From Telopea speciosissima (Eukaryota > Streptophyta > Magnoliopsida > Proteales > Proteaceae): a DNA stretch of 64,000 nucleotides. Below are positions 48,369 through 58,268 of this stretch, piece after piece. Location: the NCBI RefSeq assembly GCF_018873765.1, contig NC_057926.1:55007378-55071377 (forward strand), given 5' to 3'. A program made the position numbers and the translations under genes. Position 1 is the first letter of the stretch. Each line of letters opens with the position of its first letter. The notes beneath the pieces were generated by a model. That model did no database searches, was not told where the DNA came from, and saw only the letters and a list, made by a program, of their open reading frames with translations.

Positions 48369-48602
48369 TTAAAATCCTCTCTAATTCCTTGAACGCTGAG
48401 TACGGTGCAGTTTGGGGTTGAGAGGTTGACACCTTGTAGCCGCAATATTCAACAGTCGTTGTTTGAGGTTGATTGAGTCATTCTTTTTCTTTCTTCCTCA
48501 ATTTGACACTGTTGGATGTCGCGCCTGCTAGATGTCAAGCTCTCAACCCCTAACTCTATGGTGCTGCAGTTTTAGGGAATTGAAGATGATTTTTTTCTTT
48601 CC
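48369..48602. mobile_element. TIR element, second copy of the 44862 family
   Basis: Arms run from GGATTAAAATCCTCTCTAAT inward through TTTGGGGTTGAGAGGTTGAC, inverted on the right as CAAGCTCTCAACCCC and CTGCAGTTTTAGGGAATTG. Confidence 0.7.
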
Positions 48603-48944
48603 ATCTACAGGCGATGCAGATCAAGATCATGGCCCTAGTGTTCCAAGCAATGGCGGTCATTGCCTTCTAAACTGCTTCCCTCAGGGGCTAGGTCAAGAGC
48701 TTGAGATCCGCAAGGAAGTAAATCCTAAATCTGTAGGAGTTCACAACCAAAGAAATGGAATCTAAAAGGTATTTTGAAAAAAATACTAAAACCTAAGAGG
48801 ATATTTGTGAACCCAAAGGGAAAGTGATTATTAGATTTTTTTTTTGGCTACAAGCTCGGCTGGGTAATAGGATCATTCCTACAACCTTGGTAGCTACAAA
48901 TTTTTTTTTTGTTATTGAGTACTTGCATAAGAAGAAAAAGAGTT

Positions 48945-49108
48945 TGGTTCCTCTGCACGTACCAACAGGTGAACGTACATGTGAGAACCAACCACCTGCC
49001 CTAATTTTTCTATTTGCAAGGAAAGGAGGGGTTTTTAGGGAAACAAAATTAAAATCTGATTGGCTCTGAGATGTACATTCACCTGTTGGTACGTGCAGAT
49101 GATTCATT
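48945..49108. mobile_element. TIR element, CACGTACCAACAGGTGAA type
   Basis: The left CTGCACGTACCAACAGGTGA is inverted at the right as TCACCTGTTGGTACGTGCAG. The next inner part (ACGTACATGTGAG) also pairs. The layout resembles the GAGAGGCAACCACATG family. Confidence 0.75.
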
Positions 49109-49449
49109 GCTAATCGGACACTTTTAGCAGCAATAATTGTTAGATTGACACTTATGTCAATTTAAATAACCACTTCTAAACTTCCACCCTTCTTTCACTC
49201 ATGGTACTTTAGAGTACCACATTACCTTTCTATCACATGGACTAACAACTAAACCAGGGTAATATTTGGATTTAACAAAAAAAAAAAAAAAAAACCCGAC
49301 TAACCCATGTACTGTCAAGTGACAAATAATGAAGCATCATGTTTCACTAGGTGTAGTTATGCCAAGAAAGGCCCCAAGAAAAATACATATTAAAATTATA
49401 ATAATTATTTTTTCTATGCAATAGTTTTCCAGTGAAACAAACACAATCT

Positions 49450-49930
49450 TAGGTTGTGTTTGTTATGCATTATTGGAATACATTTTAGGTCGATTTCACT
49501 TTCTAAAATAATAAAAACAACTATTTATATCATCCAAGAATGCCAAATTAACCTAGAATACACTCCAAGAATGCGTACCAAATGCAGCCTTAGTGAGATA
49601 ACTCCTTTTGGTATCAAGGTTGTCATCTAATGCTTGGGCTAAGACGTACATACGTTATCATTGTCCCTTCCTTCGTAATATTAATGTTTTAAAACTCGTA
49701 AACTCGGCTCCAAACTCTATACAGTTGAATACACTTGATCTACATGTATTTTTTGTTTTTTTGGTAGGACACTTGATCTACATGTAGCAAGCATGAAAAT
49801 TAGGACCCAAGATCCAATCAATTTTTCCCTAAAAGTAGCTAGCCTATTCTGAAATATCCATGGGCTGGGCTAGGCTGACCTCTACCCAACCTAATGGCTC
49901 AGCCAGGCCCAGTCCAAGCTTGCACCATAA
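49450..49930. repeat. Intergenic block related to 8106-8640
   Basis: Shares AATGTTTTAAAACT, CCAGGCCCAGTCCAAGCTTG and an AGAATGCGTACCAAA-like word with the flank of LPR-B. No gene was found. A further inverted pair, AAGTTTTCCTTCACCC and TGGTGAAGGGAAATTTGG, lies at about 49958-50115. Confidence 0.45.
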
Positions 49931-50439
49931 ACTATGCATTTTGAGAAATAAAGCTGAAAGTTTTCCTTCACCCGCGGGGAGGAAGAATGGGAGAATCCCT
50001 CACCACAGCTGGTGATGTAGCCATCACAAAATCCGACCCCTAATTGTTTAGGATCGAAACTACCCCTCCCTTGGGCATCCCATAATACTGATGCCCATGG
50101 TGAAGGGAAATTTGGTCCATAGATTATAATAATAAATTGGAAAGAAAAGGTTGCCAGGCTTGGTAAGGCTTGTGCTAAGACACAGGATGGGAGAAATGAC
50201 CATCTCACCCCTGTGAAATAAAAAAATTCCCACCCTTATATGATGCCCCATGCATTATTGTGCAAGGCCACGCAGCCTGGCAAACCTGGATTGAGGCCCA
50301 TATTGTTCAGCCAAATTGGGCCACAAGTTAGGCCCTTGTTAGACTAGGATGAGCCGGGCTTGTGTCTGTGCAACTTTGTGCCAGACCTATTGGGGATGGG
50401 AGTACCGCTCCCTCACCTCCTATTTTGCCACTCTTGACA

Positions 50440-50735
50440 TTCACCATTGTATTTCATGCCCCCCATACCCATGAGCAACATGGCACAGTTGAAAGGCAAA
50501 ATCGTCACATTGCTGAAACTGGCCGGGTTCACTATTTTGGCCCAAAGCTCTATCCCACAGGTTTATTGGGATTATGCCTTTGAAACAGCAGTTTATTTGA
50601 TAAATCGGATGCCCTCTCCTATCATTGGGAATCTTTCCCCTTACCAACTTCTCACCAATCATATACCTGATTATAATTTTCTTAAAATTTTTGGGTGTCT
50701 AAGATTTCCCTTTCTCAGACATGAAAAGACATGGA
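50440..50735 (+). mobile_element. Ty1/Copia integrase fragment (fossil)
   Basis: Readable integrase-core sequence of the Copia family: HAPHTHEQHGTVERQNRHIA, then WDYAFETAVYLINRMPSP and NFLKIFGCLRFPFLRHEK. It is a short isolated, broken piece with no LTR in sight. It lies about 400 bp downstream of LPR-E. Confidence 0.8.
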
Positions 50736-51144
50736 ATGATTTTTTTGATTTCCATAGGTGTTGGATTGCGTGCCCAAGCACTGTAGACCGTTGAATGTGC
50801 GCTACACATCATGTAGCGCTACATAGGAGCCAACGCTTTTATTAAAACTTAGTTTTGCGACGTGGTGAAGCCGTCTTGGCCTGCAATTTCACAACTTAAA
50901 GCATGGGAAAAGAGAGGGAGAATGATTTGTGATCAAAGCTATTATTGCCATGGTCCAAACTCGACAGTTTGCATTATTCTCTCATTAAAGAATTCCTAAT
51001 TTCATCCTTTATTTATCAATAATATATCAGAAATATCTATAGACTATAATATTTGATTATAGAACGTGGGATCCATTTCGTCTACAATAGTTAATTTCCT
51101 ATATAGCTTATTAGTAACTCAAGTTGGGCTTCCTTTTTTCCTCT

Positions 51145-53785
51145 TCAAAGAATCAGCTTCAATGGTCGTATCATCTCATTATCTTCATGGTCCAAAATCT
51201 GCACAAATGAAAAACAAAAGAATATATACACATTCAGTCAGAGATAACCAAGAGATGGAGTGGGTGGTTCATGGTCCAACGGTATATAATTAAGGTTACT
51301 CCATTGTGATCAAATGGTCACGTTTCGAGTTTGAAAACAGTCTCTCTGTAAAAGCAGGGGTACGTAAGACTCGTAAGTGACGATTTTAATATATATATAT
51401 ATATATATATATACACGTAACCAATTCAAGAGTATGAAGAATAGAGAAGCTTACATGACAATGGTAGATATATCCAGGGTCAGCAGTGACATCGAAGGGA
51501 TACGTTGTATTGGTCTCCACCATATTAAACTTGACAACCACAGTAGTTTGATATCCAGGCACTATCTTCACTATATTCTTCCATGTCTTCTCATAGTTGG
51601 GGATTGTTAACAATTGCCCAATCGCATAGTCTGTCACGTTGCATGCAATTGCATCGTTCTTTGCTGTCATACAATCGGAGAATGTAGTGAGATTTACCAG
51701 CTCTTGAACCTTGATTGCCTGGAAGGTGGCCAAGTGTATGTGGAGAGGATGATTATCTGGGGTTAGGTTGATCACCTCCCACACCTCGGTGGTACCGGAT
51801 CTCGCAGTTTCCGTCACCGGATCCGACAAGTTTTTCCCATCAATATAGAGATGAGTTGGGTTTCCGGTAGCACTGTCATACTCATACAACACAATGTACC
51901 TCGTCTGCACTGCACCTTCAATTGTTGCTACTGGATAATTCACTAGGATTTTTGGGATTTTCGAATTATCGGGGCGGGTCGGATTACCCGATGTAATAAT
52001 GAACTTCATGACGTTTCCGCTCAGCTGGTCTACCGGGCTGCCTGTCGGGTACGGGTAAGGTGCAGTATTGGTTAAGATAGACTCATTGGTTTGAGAAGGT
52101 GAGAAGTCAATTACAACATTGGCAATCTCAGCGGGGGCTAAGACTATACTCTGAGTCTGGACTGGGGAGTTGAGGTATGATGAATCAGATCCTATTTGGA
52201 CGAATGGGAGGCCATTGGATAAGGAGAAGTTAAAGTATCTTGCATTGGAGGCATTGATGATCCTAAAACGGTACTTCCTTCGTTGGACCCTAAGATATGG
52301 CCAAGCTTTACCATTAACTATAATGACTTCACCAAAATATTCTGGTTGCCACTGTGGGTGAATGGAGGGGTTATCACCAGTTGAGTTAATGTAAATGGAC
52401 CCATTCTTATAGAAGCTTCGATCGACGATCATTAAGTGCCGATCAAACTTTGATCTAGATGGGAGGTTCAAAGGGTTTTCTACCGTTGGATCACGAATGA
52501 CATAAGGCCCAATCAATCCTGCTAGGAGGTTGACACGTGTTAACCCAAGTGCATGATCATGGTACCATAGGTCACCGGCTGCTTGGACGTTCGGGTATGT
52601 GTAGGTTTTTTGGGTCCAAGAGGATCCGGTTTCTTGGAAACTGGAGGTGAACCAGGCGAGTGGGTGACCGTCTTCTTGTGGTGGGTGGACGCCACCATGG
52701 AGATGGACAACCGTTGGAACTCCACCATTCTTAGGGATGGCAGTGGTGATGGTTGGGTCCCATGGGAAGATGTGGTTTTGAGGAAGGTGATTCTCCCATG
52801 TCACTGATGTTGGCACCTCTTTCAAGGCCTCGATCACTGGTCCAGGTATGGTTGCCTTTTCTGCCGATGTACCATATGCGAAGACTGTTGTTTGAGGTAA
52901 ATCTCGGTGGAATTTCTGCATGAGCATGAGCATGAGCATAAAAAAATACTATTAATGCGTGATTGATCAATTTTTACATCAAATACAAGGCTCCTTTGTA
53001 AAGATGGTATAGATTTCCTGTCTCGCTTGTCCTTAAAATCTAGTTATTAAACAAGTATCCATAAGTCTTTATATCGGACTACTCACATTCAATTTGAGAT
53101 TATTACTTCCATCTACCTCGTAGAACCCCAACACTGAATATCCAAGAATCTGATATCTTCGAGGTAGGATCTAATTAATTTTATGTGGTCCAAGAAGATT
53201 ATTTCGTTTGAAATCTTTATCATCCAAAACACCATAACCTACATGTGAGAGATCAGGATTGTCTATCGCGCGGGCTGCTCCAAACACCGGGCTATGTAGA
53301 CACATGGCTGCGTGTAATGACCGCCTTACCCCGACCCACGGCCGTGTGTCTACGTTGCACAGGCCGTTAGGACCGCGCACCGTAGAGGATCTGGATTGCT
53401 TGTGAGAGGCAACCACATGCCCCATTTTTACCATTTAAAATGGGAGGAGGGGGTATTTATGAAAACAAAAAAGACATGTAGTTATATGAATGTTGGGTGG
53501 TTTGTGTAGGGATTAGAAGAGCAAGAATTTATATACCCATGTCTTTTCGAACATGCCAATGGTGAGATTTCCAGGTGTTGGTGAGCCGTTTTGCATTGAA
53601 TAACCATAGAGCTTTGGAATTTGCGGGAGCTCATCAACATACATTTGCAGAGAAGCAGAAACTTGCTGAAGGGTTGCACCAGTCACCGGAGTTGGCGCAG
53701 CAGTTGACGGAACTGGGGTGGCCGCTCCACCATAAATCAGCACGATTGACAATACAAAGATTGGTAATAATCTGAGAACCCACAT
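51145..53785 (-). CDS. LPR1-like: LPR-E: LPR1-type multicopper oxidase, intact
   Basis: Three coding exons: 53537-53785, 51455-52915 and 51145-51198, giving 83 + 487 + 17 = 587 residues. The start at 53783-53785 ([20 protein letters not shown]) gives a signal peptide; an upstream in-frame ATG at 53819-53821 precedes a likely 5' UTR acceptor and was not used. Copper motifs: HLHGG near residue 154, WYHDH near 200, HPLHIHL, then C569, H574 and M579 across the exon 2/3 junction (YHCH, then [17 protein letters not shown]). The product is inferred to be a secreted ferroxidase of the LPR1 family. Very close to LPR-A, and its flank matches the LPR-B flank. The exon 2 acceptor follows a short ATGCTC repeat. 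Intron 2 has an (AT)n run at about 51390-51412. Confidence 0.95.
53251..53398. mobile_element. Mutator-like MITE nested in an older TIR element
   Basis: CATGTGAGA (53242-53250) and CTTGTGAGA (53399-53407) form a 9-bp duplication with one mismatch. The right end CCGTAGAGGATCTGGATTG matches the 6523 family; the left GATCAGGATTGTCTATCGCG is more diverged. The interior has TAATGACCGCCTTACCCC. It interrupts the left arm of the GAGAGGCAACCACATG element that continues at 53404, inside LPR-E intron 1. Confidence 0.78.
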
Positions 53786-53799
53786 TCTTGTAGTGTTGA

Positions 53800-54420
53800 T
53801 TTGTCTGTAAACAGAAACCAAAGAAAAACTAGTCAGTTTAGAGAATGGAAATCATTGAATTGGGTTACGCACTTCTGTGAGAGAGAAGGTGGTAGTGTAA
53901 TATAGTATAAACCAACCTTGTTTCGAATCAAACTAACCTTTTGGAATGAAAATTATCCAGAGAAAGAATGGATGAGACAAGGCGTGTGGTGAGCACAAGA
54001 ATGATGATGTATTGGCGTACTGTTCAGCCTATATATACTACTCAAGGGCCCATAGGTCAACTAAAAAACAAGGTTTAATTAAAATTTTAATTTTGGTAGA
54101 AAAAGATTGTTTTATTTAATCATCGTGTAAAATACATGGAATGAGTATTCACAAACTCCGCAATCCATGGAATGGAAATGAACCATATTGTCGTACACGT
54201 TACCAACAAAGACCTCCATGTCAGGGAATCAACAAATCTATTTTCCTTCCTTAGAACATCTTAAGAAACAAATACAAGAAGATAATTGATAATTTCACAT
54301 ACGGGGACCACATATGCATGTTTACTTGACCACATGCAAAGTATCCTAGCTAGCTATTTCAAACCCAAAGCCGTGTGGGGGCGATTTTAGTTGAATCCGT
54401 CAAACAACCGCTTTTGTAGT
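53800..54420 (-). promoter_or_regulatory. LPR-E 5' UTR intron and promoter
   Basis: A UTR intron acceptor (CTGTTTACAG on the minus strand) lies near 53808, and a matching donor region lies near 53935 after TTTCGAATCAAACTAACC. The TATA box TATATATA is at 54030-54037. The whole block aligns with 9936-10543 upstream of the LPR-B remnant and, less well, with 2432-2890 upstream of LPR-A. Confidence 0.6.
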
Positions 54421-54605
54421 TAAGATCTTTTTCATATGCTTATATGTATACTTTCCACTTACTATGACAATTCTATTATTATATAGAAGGGCGTTTATGG
54501 AAGACATTGGAAGTGGATTTTCTAAACTTATAGATTAAAGTGTGGTACACTAAGAAAGCAATTGAATGCATCTCCATCAGCTGCTTTACTTTTATATATA
54601 GTATA

Positions 54606-57600
54606 TGTAGAAAACCTAGGACCTGTAACCAGTAACTTGAGAGAAGAGAAAAAAGAGAGAATGAGAGAATAATAACTTGTTGTCTTTATTGATAGGAAAG
54701 CCCCTCTATTTATAATAGAGGGGAAATTACAAATAGAAAGGGGAACTCCTAATCAGATTAGGAATGCCTAATCATGATAGGATTCCAAGTTACAATAGGA
54801 AAAGAACTAGAACTAACAATTCAAACTGAAACTAAGACTAACAACTCACAGTAGAATTAGGACTTGACATAATTAGAAACTAGGACTCCAACTAGGACTA
54901 GGAAAATAGGAGATACACATATCAACCAAATCACTGTTCACGTGAACAGTGTCATGTGAATAGTACTTCTCAACACTCCCCCTCAAGTTGGATTATACAA
55001 ATAAGTAAAGAAAGAAGATTCAGCTTGAACTAAAGAAACAAAAAACTCCTAATAATGCTAACACTCCCCCTCAAGTTGGCGCATACAAGGTACTAATGCC
55101 CAACTTGAACAAAATGAAAAAAACTAAGTTGTAGTAGAATCCAGCTTGACATATGAATGCAGCTCCCAAATAAACCTTCAAGAACTTGAAAAAATAGATC
55201 TTCAAAACTTGGACAGACATGATCAGCAAACCGGGACGGGAATGTCTTCCAAAAAAGGCAGCTTTCAACGATCTTCAATAGCTATCCAGTGATGAATCTT
55301 ATATTGTCATAGTGACTTAGAATCTTGAAGTGAAATAACTAGAGCAGCAAGTAGCGAAAACAAACTGAATCAGGCAGCGGAAAAAAATTGTATCAACCCA
55401 ATCGAAAGTCCTCAAATAGGCAACAACCAAATATCTTCAATATTTCAATACTTCAATCTCCCCCTTACGGCAGACTCAACCCAATAACGAAGTAGATACC
55501 CATTGGCAATGGTGAAAACTCCGATCGTTTATGCTTTGCACCAAGTGTTCCTGTAAGTTCTGCTTCTACAATGTTTGCAGGTGTACTGTACATAATCCCC
55601 CCACTCACGTGTAGTACACTTGGGCATAACAGAGATAATGTAAAAGATAGGGCAAAAACATAATATTCCAGAATTTTCTAAAAGTTCTATGGGTAATTAA
55701 AAAGGAAGGAATGGCAAAATTGTAATTTACCAGAAGTTTCCAAAGATGTTATGGGTAAATACCAAAGGTATGGGATATGAAGGGAATTAGAATTATTGAA
55801 AGAGAACAGTGTAGGAAAAAAAAAAAAGGATGGCATGGCTGTAATTCGGTGGAAATCCATTTTTAAATACAATCCAAGCCAAAGGGTAAACTGGTAATAA
55901 ACCAGAATTTTCAAGGGTCAATTGGGTAGTCAAATAGGGGAATGTATGGCAGTTCCAGAATTTTGCAAGGGCCTTTTTGGAAAACAAAAAGCAATGGGAT
56001 GCAATAAGTAAAATAATGGCTATGGAGAGTGGCAATCTGGTAAATAACCAGAATTTTCAAGGGGTTATTGGAAAATAATGAAGCAAGGGGACATGAAGGG
56101 AATTAACATTTATTGGTTGGGGAATGGCAGAATTGCAATTAAATTGAAATCTAATTATAAACCCAACTAGGCAAAAGGGTAAACTGGGAATGAAAAGTAA
56201 AATAAGGACAAGGGAGGAGCAAACTCTTAATGGCAAGATGTAAATAATCATAAGAAGGATGGGTACTAATAAAGGTATGGTAGTAGGCTAGTAGGCTAGT
56301 AGCATTAAATACCTAATAAGTTAAAACTTAAAAGGAAAAGGAAAAGGAAACGTGATATGGGTAATAAAATAAAGAAAAAAAGAATGATAAAAAGGAAGGC
56401 TGATTTGAAAAGTAGTGAGGAAGACTTGTGAGTCACGCAACCTCAATACCATCATCTTCAACCACGATTCTTAGCAGTAAGGAGTTGAGAATAGTAGAGG
56501 GTAAAAAGATGACTCCATCAGTTCCTTCCTTGAAACGCAACCAGAGGGTGCAAACAGTGGCAGTTGAGAAAGGAATTTTTGAGGCACAAACCAGAGAAAG
56601 GCAGTGGCAAAGTGCAAGGATGAAACGGAGATTACAGCATTCGACACCATGAAATTCAGGGGAAAAGCCAGGCAGCGGTAACTAAAATAGCAGTCAAGAT
56701 GGTTCCATGTACGAAAACAGCAATAAAATCAGCAATATGGTGGAACTGCATATCTTCGTCTTCAATCAAATAGTTGCAGCACATCATAGAAACCCAATCT
56801 CACGATAGATCTGCAACTCCATTGACCAAACCTTTGAATCAAGGAGGAACATCTTCACAAACCAGTAACAGGGTAATCGATTCAGCAAACCCTAGTAGCA
56901 ACTCGATACCAACAAGTTGCTACTGAATAATCAACATCAGCAGCAAATCGATTCAACCATCGAAGAGAACCTATTGACAGTCACGCTACCAGCAGGAAAC
57001 CCCTATACCCCCATTGACCTAAGAGAAAAGGGGAAACAGAGAGGCGGAAACCAAAGGACCCCATTGCTGAAGGTTGTCTTCAAACTTCAAACCAGCAGCC
57101 AACGGATCTGGTTCAGATATGGTAGATCGAGATGGATCGAGATGCAGCAGGTCTGCAAGTAACCTGGAATTTCAGCAAAGAAGGCCGTAGGTAGAACAGA
57201 TCTTCAAAAAATAAGAGAAAGCCTTGTCGAGTCAAATAAATCTTCGGCAGTAGAACAGACACTGCTGCCAGAAAACCTCCGAACCTTAGGGCAGCAGCAG
57301 AAAATTGTTACAGCCAAGGATCCTCTTCAACCTTGCAATTCCAGCATACAATGACTGCGGAAAATTTAAAAAAATCGATAAAGAATAAATGAGCAGGAAA
57401 CCCTAGTTCTTCTTTTCTTTCTATGAACTAGGGTTTCTCCATAAATTGGAGAACTTTGAAACGACTCTCAAAACTGCAAACAAGAAGAGAATCAATCACT
57501 GGTTACAACAGCTCTGATACCATGTAGAAAACCTAGGACCTGTAACCAGTAACTTGAGAGAAGAGAAAAAAGAGAGAATGAGAGAATAATAACTTGTTGT

Positions 57601-57892
57601 CTTTATTGATAGGAAAGCCCCTCTATTTATAATAGAGGGGAAATTACAAATAGAAAGTGGAACTCCTAATCAGATTAGGAATGCCTAATCATGATAGGAT
57701 TCCAAGTTACAATAGGAAAAGAACTAGAACTAACAATTCAAACTGAAACTAAGACTAACAACTCACAGTAGAATTAGGACTTGACATAATTAGAAACTAG
57801 GACTCCAACTAGGACTAGGAAAATAGGAGATACACATATCAACCAAATCACTGTTCACGTGAACAGTGTCACGTGAACAGTACTTCTCAACA
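54606..57892 (-). mobile_element. Young non-autonomous LTR retroelement (fossil)
   Basis: Two 370-bp LTRs, 54606-54975 and 57523-57892, differ at about 3 positions by eye. The target duplication GTATA lies at 54601-54605 and 57893-57897. The primer site, TGGTATCAGAGC on the minus strand at 57511-57522, matches initiator tRNA-Met and touches the right LTR, so the element points left. A polypurine tract (TTGAGGGGGAG, minus strand) touches the left LTR. The 2.5-kb interior has no recognisable gag, protease, integrase or reverse transcriptase, so it depends on other elements. The class is TRIM- or LARD-like in concept but intermediate in size. At a commonly used plant rate of 1.3e-8 per site per year, the divergence suggests about 0.3 million years. 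Confidence 0.93.
55725..56200. repeat. Degenerate tandem repeats inside the non-autonomous LTR element
   Basis: Three diverged units start near 55725, 55899 and 56045. Anchors are ACCAGAATTTTCAAGGG (or ACCAGAAGTTTCCAAAG), ATGAAGGGAATTA and AAAGGGTAAACTGG. Unit length is about 150-175 bp. No coding frame follows them. Confidence 0.6.
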
Positions 57893-57897
57893 GTATA

Positions 57898-58263
57898 ATT
57901 AGGAATAGTAGAAAAGAATTCCTGTATCCTCCAAATTTTAGGATAAAGGCTTCGGTGAGTTGAGTTTGTTTTATTCTCTAGGCATGAGATTCTGATTATA
58001 GTTCTTGAATTTAGTGAACTTAACAGTTTCTAATTTGTACCTTTATGGTTCAGTGCTTAATGAATATAAAAGTTCCTGACTTCTTCACTCCAAAAGAGTT
58101 TTATGAACTCTCAAGAAAGGGGGGAAAGGAAAAGGACTTGTTGTCAGATAGTCATTGTTGAGATCCGTGGGATTAGAATATTGTCGCTTTACATTAGGGT
58201 TTTATCTTATTTTTGTCTTTTACCTTGTTACCCCTTTAGGGTTGTAACTCTATTATAAATAAA
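57898..58263. other. Gap between the two LTR elements
   Basis: No gene was recognised. The last 120 bp read TTAGGGTTGTAACTC-like and TATAAATA-like, which could be an older LTR fragment, but no partner was found. Confidence 0.35.
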
Positions 58264-58268
58264 AAGGA

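Noticed and set aside
27960-53400. A CRISPR-like array from the repeated core motif
   Set aside because: Copies are dispersed over tens of kilobases, sit inside TIR elements and the genome is a plant.
58140-58268. Possible older LTR fragment into which the Copia element inserted
   Set aside because: The TTAGGGTTGTAACTC and TATAAATA words look LTR-like, but no second copy or terminal dinucleotide pair was found in the window.
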